Shown one piece after another: positions 18,095-26,552 of a stretch of 53,170 nt of DNA. This DNA comes from Myxococcales bacterium (GTDB lineage Bacteria > Myxococcota_A > Polyangia > Palsa-1104 > JAEUJZ01). The position numbers and the translations under genes are program-made. Below the pieces are notes generated by a model. The model searched no databases and was not told the origin of the DNA. It saw nothing but the letters and a program-made list of their open reading frames with translations. Each line of letters starts with the position of its first letter. The first letter of the stretch is position 1. The stretch is from the NCBI GenBank assembly GCA_016794505.1, contig JAEUJZ010000170.1, positions 1 through 53,170 of the forward strand, read 5' to 3'.

Positions 18095-19045
18095 TTAGGA
18101 ATGCATGGGAAGAGACTTACTGCGGCTCATCACCGGAACGAACATCACTGAGCGCTGCGCTGCCTTGAGGATCCGTTCCGCCGTGCCGTGCTGGGCCTGC
18201 TCCGCCGGTTTCACACCGACAACGAGGAGATCGGCATGGAGATCGCGGACCACGCCTAACACCCCGCTGGCGTTATCGGATTCGCGCGTGATCATCACAT
18301 CGCCAACCATGACGCGCTCTTCCAGCCACTCGCGCGTCTGGTTCGCCACGCTGTCCGCCATCGCTGGGGTAAGTGGCATGCCGATCCGCTCGGCAAACTG
18401 GGACGCGTAGTGGTCAATGTTGTGAACCAGCAGGATCTGGTCGCCCAGGGCGCCTGCCATGCGATAGGCCTCGGCCAGCACGGGCAGCGCTGGATTCGAG
18501 CAGTCTGTCGCAGCCACCACGACGGGGTTTAGCCCCTTGGGTCCGATGAACAGCATCGGTCGGGGACAGCGACGCAGCAGCCCGTGCGGGGGCTGGGCAT
18601 CCACCTGCGGATCCGTGCTGGGCAGGCCACCCAGGATCACGAGCCTGACATCCGGCTGCGCGGCTTCCTCGCAGATGAGCTGCGTGGGCTTTGAATACCG
18701 AACGCGGATGTCTTCGGGGGCCACCTCGACCCCACCCTGGTTGATGGCCCAGTCGCGCAGCGCTTCCGCCAGCGCTCCCAGCCAAGTCTGGCGTTGGCTT
18801 TCCTGCTGCTCTGCCGTGAGTGGGAATAGGGGATCGATGGGCAGCCGGTCGATGGCGGAGTGCACCAAACGCAGCCCCATCCCCATGCTGCGTGACAGGT
18901 CTGTGGCCCAGCGCAGCGCGTTGCGTGAGCGTTGGCCAAAGCCCACAGCCAGGAGGATCACGCCGACCCGGGCGGGCTGCAGCTGGGGGTTCTGTAGCAG
19001 GTCGGCTGCGGGGTACAGAGTCGCATTGCGAGCAAGAGCGGTCAT
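18095..19045 (-). CDS. Tandem-domain universal stress protein
   Basis: 316 residues. The ATG at 19045 has AAAGGAGCAGCCCG upstream; the longer frame to 19141 covers the AT-rich promoter and is rejected. Domain 1: VILLAVGFGQRSRNALRWATDLSRSMG, LVHSAIDRLPIDPLFPLT, LVILGGLPSTDPQ, LLRRCPRPMLFIGPKG. Domain 2: VVVAATDCSNPALPVLAEAY, LLVHNIDHYASQFAERIGMPL, VGVKPAEQAQHGTAERIL. The classical G-x2-G-x9-G(S/T) loop is missing in both halves. Confidence 0.88.
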   Translation of the reverse strand: MTALARNATLYPAADLLQNPQLQPARVGVILLAVGFGQRSRNALRWATDLSRSMGMGLRLVHSAIDRLPIDPLFPLTAEQQESQRQTWLGALAEALRDWAINQGGVEVAPEDIRVRYSKPTQLICEEAAQPDVRLVILGGLPSTDPQVDAQPPHGLLRRCPRPMLFIGPKGLNPVVVAATDCSNPALPVLAEAYRMAGALGDQILLVHNIDHYASQFAERIGMPLTPAMADSVANQTREWLEERVMVGDVMITRESDNASGVLGVVRDLHADLLVVGVKPAEQAQHGTAERILKAAQRSVMFVPVMSRSKSLPMHS

Positions 19046-19082
19046 CGGGCTGCTCCTTTGTGTGAAATGGAAAGTGATTGGA

Positions 19083-19154
19083 ATACTGAACAGTATAGTG
19101 CTCCTGTACATATTGACCAGACAAAAATATCGACACGTCATATTTGTTTAGACG
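19083..19154. promoter_or_regulatory. Two dyads upstream of usp at 18095
   Basis: ATACTG-AA-CAGTAT (19083-19096) is a perfect 6-bp inverted repeat close to the start codon, in the position of a repressor operator. CGTC-N11-GACG (19136-19154) has the T-N11-A form favoured by LysR regulators. The whole stretch 19080-19260 is AT-rich and contains further AAATTTTG and ATATCGAC elements serving this gene and the divergent HPF-like gene. Confidence 0.4.
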
Positions 19155-19311
19155 ACATATAGGAGCCTGCCGGAACCCGTTGTGGATGCCGAAAGAGGCG
19201 ACGACTTAGTCGCTGGACTCGAAATATCGGCAAACAAAATTTATCTGGACGAAATTTTGAACTAATCGAACTATTTGAACGCAGCTAGGGTCGGGCAATG
19301 GAGGTGAAGTC

Positions 19312-19626
19312 ATGCAAGTTCATGTTCATCAGCACGTGCCTGGGATTCAAACGGCGAGCTTGGAACAGTGGGCGACCCTCGCGATTGAGCATGCCCTCGA
19401 CCGCCTGGCAGATCCGTCGATGGAGATCTGTGCATCACTGCGGGCCGCAGGCGCACACATGCAATGCCACATGAGGCTGGAGCGTGCCGGGGCGCGGCGG
19501 CTCACGGTTTGCAGCGAGGCCGAGAGCGCATACGAAGCGATATCAAAGTCGGCCGATACGCTGGAGCGCCGCCTACGTCGGCAGATCAGGCGTCGTCGCG
19601 CGCTGCGCTGCCGTCGTCGCTGCTAG
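19312..19626 (+). CDS. HPF/RaiA-like ribosome hibernation factor, short form
   Basis: 104 residues with GGAGGTGA placed 5 bases before the ATG. The length and pattern match the S30AE domain of hibernation-promoting factors: an opening strand VHVHQHVPGI, helix EQWATLAIEHALDRLA, strands CHMRLERAGARRLTVCSE, and the typical final helix AYEAISKSADTLERRLRRQI followed by a basic tail. Such proteins bind the 30S decoding region and silence ribosomes in starvation or stress. It lies inside the Usp cluster, divergent from the Usp at 18095. Several conserved positions differ from the usual consensus, so function may have drifted. Confidence 0.7.
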   Translation: MQVHVHQHVPGIQTASLEQWATLAIEHALDRLADPSMEICASLRAAGAHMQCHMRLERAGARRLTVCSEAESAYEAISKSADTLERRLRRQIRRRRALRCRRRC

Positions 19627-19723
19627 CCGGAAGTGACACCGTGGATGGCGGCGTGGCGTCCGGCTGCCCGCCGCCGTCGTGTGCGCCTGAAGCTGGCGCA
19701 CCGAATTGGGCCTGTCAGGGCAG

Positions 19724-20941
19724 CTACGTTTCAGCCTGCCGGGCATTCGGATGGCCCTCGTCCTTGCTCAGCCCCCCGGGGGTGCGGGGAGCCTCCGGGG
19801 TCTCGAACTCGGGGGGCGGTAGGCGGAGGATGAACCCTGGCACTAGCGTGTTGACGAGTGCGAAGATCACCAGCCCGCCGAAGAACTGAGGAGCCAGCCC
19901 GAACCGCTCTTGCAGAATTTCCGCAATGACCATCGTGAAGACCAGGGTGGGAATGACTGCGGTTCCGATGCGAGTTCCCACCTTCCAGGACTCCCGCAAC
20001 GCGAGCCGGCGATGCAACGCCACACGGAAGATTCGAATCGGCAGAACCAAAACCAGGAGTGCTCCGGCGATGGCCAGCGACGTCCATGAGAAATGCTCCG
20101 CTCGCAGATGCAGGCCGGCGTTGAGGAAATAGAAAGGGATGAAGAAGGATGCGAATAGTTCCACTCCGCCCAGCAGCTTCTCGGAGCTTAGTTCTGGGAG
20201 GTCCCGGCGAAGCCGCACAGCCGTCAGCCCCACGACGAATGCCCCAACAAGGTAGTAGACGCCTAGCTCGCGGGTAACCAGAGCACAGAGCAGAGCGACG
20301 ATAACCAAGAATGTAAACTCCGTCTTCGGCGCAAACGGTGCAATCAGGCGTGCGAAGCCGCGGAACACGGGCGGCAGCAGTACCACCATCGCCGCCAGCG
20401 CGAGAGCCGAGAGACCCAGCGTGGTGACGCCGGTGCTCTGGATTGTCAGGAACAGCACCAGAAGGGCGACAAGCTCTGACGCGATGGCCTTTGATTTGAC
20501 CCAGAAGCGCTCCTCGGTGGTCAACCCGAAGCCAGGCAGTGAATCGAGGATGAAGCCTGTCGATGGAGTGAAGAGGGCCAGCGCGAAGAGCAGCGCCGCT
20601 CGTGGCTGCAGCCCCAGCGCTGCGTGCAGTACCCAGCCACCGATGGCAAGCAGCAGGAGCTGGACCCCGACATGCTGAATAAGCACTCGGCGTCCCTGCC
20701 GAAGCTCTCCGAAGTCGACCTCCAGACCTGCGAAAAGGAACATTGAAACAATGCCGAGTGTCGCCAGCAGCTTGACGGTGTGGTCACCGTGGAGGATGTG
20801 GAACCCGATGTTGAGAGCAGCCCCGATGCTGACACAAGTCACCGCGCTGGGAAGGCGAAAGCGCTGCAGGGCGCGCGGGACGATGAAAAGTCCGAAGACC
20901 AGCAGCATGTACTGGAGCTCGGGCGAAACAGCTTGATCCAT
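19724..20941 (-). CDS. CPA2-family cation/proton antiporter
   Basis: 405 residues from the ATG at 20941, preceded by GGAGGTAGGAACCTGCAC; the long frame to 21094 starts without a site and its first 51 residues are Arg/Ser-rich. About eleven membrane helices. Family features include LGIVSMFLFAGLEVDF (helix 3), the FALALFTPSTGFILDSL region (unwound helix 4), KSKAIASELVALLVLFL (the Ser-Glu region corresponds to the ND/DD ion-binding motif of helix 5), and YYLVGAFVVGL. It exchanges sodium or potassium for protons at the inner membrane. It is the last gene of the run starting at 26537 and suits NhaR-type control. No TrkA_N domain is fused. Confidence 0.85.
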   Translation of the reverse strand: MDQAVSPELQYMLLVFGLFIVPRALQRFRLPSAVTCVSIGAALNIGFHILHGDHTVKLLATLGIVSMFLFAGLEVDFGELRQGRRVLIQHVGVQLLLLAIGGWVLHAALGLQPRAALLFALALFTPSTGFILDSLPGFGLTTEERFWVKSKAIASELVALLVLFLTIQSTGVTTLGLSALALAAMVVLLPPVFRGFARLIAPFAPKTEFTFLVIVALLCALVTRELGVYYLVGAFVVGLTAVRLRRDLPELSSEKLLGGVELFASFFIPFYFLNAGLHLRAEHFSWTSLAIAGALLVLVLPIRIFRVALHRRLALRESWKVGTRIGTAVIPTLVFTMVIAEILQERFGLAPQFFGGLVIFALVNTLVPGFILRLPPPEFETPEAPRTPGGLSKDEGHPNARQAET

Positions 20942-21151
20942 GTGCAGGTTCCTACCTCCGAGCGCTCGACTATATAGGCAGCGTGGGGGGGAGTGCACCG
21001 CAATCCGGCGGCTCGCACAACCGACGGATTGGAAAGTTCGGGTCCGGCTGCGCTGGGGTGTCTCTCCCTGCCCCTGCGCAAGCTCGTTGCCCATCTTGGC
21101 AGCGTGGCAGAGACGGTAGCGGCGCCCGGACGCCCAGACTTCGAGCTGGCC

Positions 21152-22054
21152 TTACTGCGTCTTCGGAGACAGGGGCACGAACAGTACGGTCCGGCGGGCC
21201 TCCGCAAGCAGCTCGTCTGCCGTGTGGTGCAGCGACTCTGCACTGGGTCGTACGCCGACCACGATGAGATCCGCCTGAAGTGCCCTGGCCGTTGAAATCA
21301 CAGCACTTGCGGTGCTGGGCTCCTGCGTGATGACCAACCCGGAACCGACTCGCGATACCAGCCAGTCGTGGATCTGCTGCGTCAAACGGTGGCTCTGAGC
21401 TTGCGGCCCCTCGAGGGGCGGTACCGACGGCCCCAGCGCCGTGTCCGCATTGTGCACCGTGACCAGCTTGTCACCCAGGAGGTCGGCCATGCTGGCGGCT
21501 TGCTGCACGATGGGCAATGCGGGGTCACGACCGTCCGTGGCGGCGACGATTACGGAACGCTGCCCGCGCGGGCCGACGACAAAAAGCGGGAGTGGGCACT
21601 GTCGCAGCAGTGCGTGCAGCATCTCAGACCGGCCTGACTCCTCGGTTGCGAGCGGCCCGCCAACCACGACCATCTCGACATCCGGCCTCGATGACTCGCG
21701 CAGGATGACTTCCAACGGGCTTCCTTCCTCCACGCGGATCGCATCCTGGGATACCGAAACACCGACCTGGGCCGCAGCCCAGCCACGCAGACTCTCACGC
21801 ATCCCATCGCGCAGTGCGCCACGCGACTCGGGGTTCATGGTTGGAACCGCATGGACAAAACGCAGCTCCAATCCCAGGACCTCACTCAGCTCGCTGGCCC
21901 ACCGCAACGCAGCGCGGGAAGCAACCCCAAAGTTAACCGCAACCAGAATGTACCTCGACTTCTCCCCTGCCGATTCTTGACGCGGCTCTTTTGCGCCCGA
22001 CCGTTTCGCATGTGCCGGCTCAGTCGTGCAGTCGTGTTCTCCTTCAAACGGCAT
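21152..22054 (-). CDS. Tandem-domain universal stress protein, diverged member
   Basis: 300 residues; ATG at 22054 with GGGAGGAG 5 bases upstream. Domain 1: RYILVAVNFGVASRAALRWASEL and MVVVGGPLATEESG, QCPLPLFVVGP. Domain 2: VIVAATDGRDPALPIVQQAASM, LVTVHNADTALG and VGVRPSAESLHHTADELL. The DCSDP motif is DGRDP here and the HN-D-ATQF block is lost, so it is a separate sub-branch, genomically tied to MscS at 22076 (22-base gap) and the antiporter downstream (211-base gap). Confidence 0.86.
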   Translation of the reverse strand: MPFEGEHDCTTEPAHAKRSGAKEPRQESAGEKSRYILVAVNFGVASRAALRWASELSEVLGLELRFVHAVPTMNPESRGALRDGMRESLRGWAAAQVGVSVSQDAIRVEEGSPLEVILRESSRPDVEMVVVGGPLATEESGRSEMLHALLRQCPLPLFVVGPRGQRSVIVAATDGRDPALPIVQQAASMADLLGDKLVTVHNADTALGPSVPPLEGPQAQSHRLTQQIHDWLVSRVGSGLVITQEPSTASAVISTARALQADLIVVGVRPSAESLHHTADELLAEARRTVLFVPLSPKTQ

Positions 22055-22075
22055 CGCACTCCTCCCGCTTATGCA

Positions 22076-23164
22076 TCACGAACCTGCCGATGCCTGGCTG
22101 GCCTGATTCCCCGGCATCAGCGGCTGGGCGTTGCGCTCTTGGTCCAAGTTGATGGCGCGGATGGGGAACGGAATCACGATTCCCTCCTCCGTGAACCGCC
22201 GGGCCAACGACTTGATGAATGCGTGTCTCACGACAATTGTGTCCGCAAATTCCCGCGCCCGCAGGTAGACCGAAAAATCTATGCTCGATGCAGCGAATCC
22301 ATGAAATCGAACGTAGGGCGAAAATTCAGGAACTCCACCGACAGCATTCGCCATGATGTCGTGAGCAACCTCATTGGTGACGCGTTCGACGCGCTCCAGA
22401 TCACTCGTGTAGTGAACGCCGACCTCGACCACCACGGCCAGATCCCGCGCCGGCAGATGGAAGTTCGTGACGATGCTGTGCGCCAGGCTGCTATTGGGGA
22501 TGATCACGCAGTTGTTTAGGAGCGTCCGAATTCGAGTCGCGCGCCAGCGGATGTCATCGACGTAGCCTTCCTCAGTTGACTGCAGGCGAACATAGTCACC
22601 GACGCGAATGTTGCCAGCGATGGCAATCTGCACTCCGGCAAACAGGTTCGCGAGCGTGTCTTGCAGACCCAGCGCGACCGCCAGCCCGCCGATCCCCACG
22701 GTGGTCAGCAGCGGCGTAATCGAGATGCCCAATGTCCCAAGGATCACCAGCGTCCCCAGAACGAGGATGCTGATGCGCACGGTGTTCTGGACGACGCCGG
22801 CAATCGGGGCCGCGGTTTGATTCGACCTAGAGACAAAGTGGACCAGCAAGCGCACGCAGAGCTTGGCCAAAAACCAAGTCAGCGTGCCAATCAAGGCGGC
22901 AACTAGGGCTTTGTCGATCCCCCCAAGCCAAGCAGCTGGAAATACAGCCCAGCGTGATGCTGCGGCGATTCCTCCCAGGGCCGCCAGCATCATCAAGAAC
23001 TTTATGACGGTGGCCATTGCGGTAGCCTGCTGCTCCCGATTCTGTGCGGGCGGCGCCAGCCAGCGCAGGAGTGCGCGCCATAGCAATATCCCCAGCAGCC
23101 CAGTGACAACCAGGATTCCAAGGGCGACGGGAACTTTCCAGTGCAGGGCAACGGAGGTGAGCAT
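22076..23164 (-). CDS. MscS-family mechanosensitive channel
   Basis: 362 residues. Helices at about 10-32, 48-75, 85-110, 128-150; then the pore and beta domain: TVGIGGLAVALGLQDTLANL, IRVGDYVRLQSTEEGYVDDI, RWRATRIRTLLNNCVIIPNS. The C-terminal domain holds VVVEVGVHYTSDLERVERV. Glycine/alanine packing of the pore helix is preserved. It starts 11 bases after the stop of the permease-Usp gene and ends 22 bases before a Usp gene, so all three are one transcript. Expected to release solutes on hypo-osmotic shock. Confidence 0.9.
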   Translation of the reverse strand: MLTSVALHWKVPVALGILVVTGLLGILLWRALLRWLAPPAQNREQQATAMATVIKFLMMLAALGGIAAASRWAVFPAAWLGGIDKALVAALIGTLTWFLAKLCVRLLVHFVSRSNQTAAPIAGVVQNTVRISILVLGTLVILGTLGISITPLLTTVGIGGLAVALGLQDTLANLFAGVQIAIAGNIRVGDYVRLQSTEEGYVDDIRWRATRIRTLLNNCVIIPNSSLAHSIVTNFHLPARDLAVVVEVGVHYTSDLERVERVTNEVAHDIMANAVGGVPEFSPYVRFHGFAASSIDFSVYLRAREFADTIVVRHAFIKSLARRFTEEGIVIPFPIRAINLDQERNAQPLMPGNQASQASAGS

Positions 23165-23174
23165 GTGCGGCTTT

Positions 23175-25451
23175 CTAAGTCTGTGCTGCGGATGAAAGCG
23201 GGAGCGCCGAGACGAGAAACACCGGGCATGGCGTCCCTTGCAGGACCTCGGCGGCGACGCTGCCCAGCTTTACATAGCTCTGTCGGCTGACGCCTCCCCG
23301 CCCGTGGCTGACCATCATGATCAGGTCTGCTTCCTCCGCTTGCGCGGTTTGCAGGATCATTGGAACTGGTGCTGAGCCCGTGGCAAGGGTGCGCGCCCGC
23401 AGACCTGCTCGGGCTAGATCCTCCGCAATGCGCTCCAGATACCGTCGCAGGGTCAGTGCCTGCTGTTCTTCATCGGCCCCCTCTGGCACCGCGAGAAGAA
23501 TCACTTCGCTCCCGAACCGATCTGCTAGGTCGCGCACATAGGGAAGCACCTGCTCAGCGGTCTCTGAGCCATCCAGGGCCACCAGCAGCCGACAAAAGCG
23601 TGGACGCGTGCTGCGCCAGTCGGCTGTCGGACGCACCACAATCAGCGGCGGGGTCGTCTGGTAGATGACCTCCGACGTGATGTTGGCAGCGAACCAGCGC
23701 TGCCAGCGCGCGCGTTCACCAAGCCGCATGACGACCGCGTCGATGCCTCCAGCGCGAGCCGCCTCGCCGATCTGCTCCGAAGGCTCTCCGTGAAGCACCA
23801 CGGCTTCCGTGGTAATTCCGGCGTTCCTGATGTGTGTGCTGACGTCTGCCAGGTAGGCCCGCACGGAGCTTTCGGATCGCCGAGGAGAGTCGCCAGCCCG
23901 GTCGGGTTCTAGCACAGTCAGCAGTGTGATCTTGCCGCCCGGGCCATGCGCCAGCGTATGCGCAAGCGCCAGTACGGCTTCGCCCGTGGGTGAGCCGTCG
24001 AGCGGCACAAGGATGCTGCGAAACGTATTCGCGGCGCGCTGTGGGGCAACAACAACTGGGGGATAATTGGACGACACGACGCGACCCAGTCGATCCTCCA
24101 CTGAGGATGGCGCTCCCAGTCTTCGGCGAGCTTCACCAAACCCGAAGTACAGCATCGGGATAAGAAGAAAATAGGCCCACGCGCCGTCCCGGAAGCGGTC
24201 CGCGAAGATAAGAACCGTCGCGGTTGATGTTAATAGCGCCGCCAGTCCGGCTCCGACTAGACCCAGCACGCGCTGAGTCGTCGGCGTGGCGCGGACCTCG
24301 CGGGTCAGACGCTTGACTGCGGCCCATCCGGTCAAGCTCAGCAGCACGAAGACGCCGGCAGCATAAAGGGCCAGATAGGTGTCCTCATGCGTGCCGAACA
24401 CGATGAAGCAGACGACGCAAACAGCGATCTCTAGCCATACCGGGCGATCCGCGACATCGAAGCGGTTGCGCTGTCCCAGCGCGGCGGGAATGTAGTGTCG
24501 ATAGCGCAGCCCAAGTGCCAAGTTCTGAATTCCTTGCGCACTGGCAGCGGCAGCCGAAAGCAGAACGGCGATGCCGATCAACGTCCCCAGATAGGAAATC
24601 GGCCCCGGCAGCAACCGATCCATCGTCTGCGTGAACACGGAAACATGGGGGTTCATTGGGTCGGAGAGAGCTTTTATGGCCGGGCCCACGATCAGCATGG
24701 TGAGCGAGGTCGTGCTCATCACGATGACCAAGCTGCCAAACGCGCGCCGGCTGCGAGTGCGCGCGGGGCCTTCGTAGGCGACCACCAAGTTGGCAAAAAT
24801 CTCTACCCCCGTCATCAGCGCCAGGATGCGAGCGTAGCCTCCCAATGTGAACGGCAGATTGTGGGCAGTGAAGGCTTCGAATCGAAGACCTGGTAGATGC
24901 AAGCCAAGCTTCCACACTGTCGCAAAGATCAAGCCCCACAGCAGAAGGAGCACCGCGGCGGTTGCCGGACCGAAGGCTCGCACCGCCATTTTGGGACCGC
25001 GATTGACGATAAAGCCAATCAGGATACTCAGCGCGATCGCGGCGAAGGTCCGCAGCGGCAGGCCCACGAAGTGGGAGTTAAGAGCCGGTAGACGGTCGGC
25101 CAGAAACGTCACCAGCGCGGCCATGCTGACCAAGAAGGTCAGCGTGTACTCGACCAGGGTGATGCCAGCGTTGATCTTGACGGCCCAGGGGCCGAATTCC
25201 TCCTCGTTCAGACCGCTGCCGCCGCTGCCATCGGTCACCCAGATCATGACCTGGCGGTACATGGCCGAAACCGCAGTCACGGTGATCACGGCCAGCCAGA
25301 TCGAGGCACCGAACGTAACTTGCGCGATGCCGGCCGCAACGAGGTACTTCAGAAATGGGCCAAAGACATAGAGCGGCGAGGTGGCTGGATCTCCGCCTCC
25401 GGCGAGCGCGCCCTGCAAGGATCCGGACAGCTTGTGAGAGACGTGTGCCAA
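23175..25451 (-). CDS. APC-superfamily permease fused to two Usp domains
   Basis: 758 residues. A TTG at 25451 is the only plausible start after an upstream in-frame TGA. About twelve membrane helices fill residues 30-450 (GGGDPATSPLYVFGPFLKYL is the APC-type first helix; AYEGPARTRSRRAFGSLVIV follows helix 6). The cytosolic half has two Usp domains: FRSILVPLDGSPTGEAVLALA to about 605, with a degenerate loop, and CRLLVALDGSETAEQVLPYV to the end, with a canonical ATP loop, MVSHGRGGVSRQSYVKLGS, i.e. G-x2-G-x9-G-S. It probably transports an amino acid or amine with nucleotide sensing by the C-terminal domains; substrate unknown. Confidence 0.88.
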   Translation of the reverse strand: MAHVSHKLSGSLQGALAGGGDPATSPLYVFGPFLKYLVAAGIAQVTFGASIWLAVITVTAVSAMYRQVMIWVTDGSGGSGLNEEEFGPWAVKINAGITLVEYTLTFLVSMAALVTFLADRLPALNSHFVGLPLRTFAAIALSILIGFIVNRGPKMAVRAFGPATAAVLLLLWGLIFATVWKLGLHLPGLRFEAFTAHNLPFTLGGYARILALMTGVEIFANLVVAYEGPARTRSRRAFGSLVIVMSTTSLTMLIVGPAIKALSDPMNPHVSVFTQTMDRLLPGPISYLGTLIGIAVLLSAAAASAQGIQNLALGLRYRHYIPAALGQRNRFDVADRPVWLEIAVCVVCFIVFGTHEDTYLALYAAGVFVLLSLTGWAAVKRLTREVRATPTTQRVLGLVGAGLAALLTSTATVLIFADRFRDGAWAYFLLIPMLYFGFGEARRRLGAPSSVEDRLGRVVSSNYPPVVVAPQRAANTFRSILVPLDGSPTGEAVLALAHTLAHGPGGKITLLTVLEPDRAGDSPRRSESSVRAYLADVSTHIRNAGITTEAVVLHGEPSEQIGEAARAGGIDAVVMRLGERARWQRWFAANITSEVIYQTTPPLIVVRPTADWRSTRPRFCRLLVALDGSETAEQVLPYVRDLADRFGSEVILLAVPEGADEEQQALTLRRYLERIAEDLARAGLRARTLATGSAPVPMILQTAQAEEADLIMMVSHGRGGVSRQSYVKLGSVAAEVLQGTPCPVFLVSALPLSSAAQT

Positions 25452-25550
25452 GATCCGACGGTACCACGCAGCCGGTCAGCTGGGCCGATGGAATCGGTGT
25501 TCGCTACTCCTAGCGTCCAGCACGCAGCGTGGCTGCTTTGCGGACACCGC

Positions 25551-26537
25551 CTATGACTTCGACAAGTGGTCTTCGCGACTAGCCGGACCTGCGGGTGCGG
25601 GCTTGTCAGCCAGCCGAACGTCAAGCTTGGGGGCATGGACCAGGGCAACGGTCACGGACGCGATACTGACACGGCCTGCCGAGGCCTCAATGCCCTCCAG
25701 GATCCGTGAGAAGAGCGCGTCTTTTGTACTTCGACGCTTGCGATAGTCCACGATGTAGCGAAGCGTCAGTTCGACCCAGTTGTCGTTGGCCGTCATCGTC
25801 ACCACTGGCTCGATCTGGGCGTCTTCGATTCGATAGGAACGAACAAGCTGCTGCCACTGCGACCGCGCCCCCTCTGCATAGTTCCCCACTTCGGCAACAG
25901 CCGCTGAAAGCAAGATGGCTTTCGCCTGCTTGTAGTCTGAGCCGTATTTGATGGGAACGACGATCTCATCCCACAGGAAAGAGAATTCCCCAGAATAGTT
26001 GTAGACCGGCTCTTTGAGGACAAAGCTGTTCGCAATCCTGACAATGCGTCCGTTGTAGAGGTCGGCTTGGACCCAAGCACCACACTCCATGATGGTCGTG
26101 CGCAAGAAGCCGATGTCAATCACGTCACCGCGGATTCCGCCTAGCTGAACGCGATCACCGACTTTGTACGAAGAACCGAAAGCCACTGCCAACCAGCCAG
26201 CGAAGCTGGCGATGCTTTCCTGCAGAGCAAACGCCACGCCGGCACTGGCCGCACCGATGGCGACCGTCAAGCCAGAGAAGCGGCCCGATAGCTCGATGGC
26301 GATTACGATTCCCAGTACCGCGTAGCCAAACACGCCGACGAACTTGCCAGCACTGTAGCGGAGACTGTTGTCGCTGATGCTGGTTCGGATGATGCGCTTC
26401 GCGAGTTTCACGAGCAACCAGATGATGACTGCGCTCGTCGCAACAACCACGGCACTACGGACAACAGGATGTGCCCACAACTCACCAAATCGGACTGTGC
26501 TCAGCTCCATGCCCCCGGAGCGTATCCCGTCCACCAT
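25551..26537 (-). CDS. MscS-family channel, short divergent form
   Basis: 328 residues, three predicted helices: VVRSAVVVATSAVIIWLLVKL, FVGVFGYAVLGIVIAIELSG, and the pore helix AIGAASAGVAFALQESIASF. The beta domain reads YKVGDRVQLGGIRGDVIDIGF, with IANSFVLKEPVYNYS in place of the usual PN-x2-L segment. The start is either 26537 or the ATG at 26510; no good ribosome site is seen for either. It is first in the minus-strand stress run and divergent from the ATPase gene, with only about 15-40 bases between starts, so the two promoters overlap. Confidence 0.85.
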   Translation of the reverse strand: MVDGIRSGGMELSTVRFGELWAHPVVRSAVVVATSAVIIWLLVKLAKRIIRTSISDNSLRYSAGKFVGVFGYAVLGIVIAIELSGRFSGLTVAIGAASAGVAFALQESIASFAGWLAVAFGSSYKVGDRVQLGGIRGDVIDIGFLRTTIMECGAWVQADLYNGRIVRIANSFVLKEPVYNYSGEFSFLWDEIVVPIKYGSDYKQAKAILLSAAVAEVGNYAEGARSQWQQLVRSYRIEDAQIEPVVTMTANDNWVELTLRYIVDYRKRRSTKDALFSRILEGIEASAGRVSIASVTVALVHAPKLDVRLADKPAPAGPASREDHLSKS

Positions 26538-26552
26538 TAATTGACACGGGAT

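Noticed and set aside
19083..19096. LexA/SOS box
   Set aside because: ATACTG-AA-CAGTAT has SOS-like half-sites, but the 2-base spacer is far shorter than the classical spacing.
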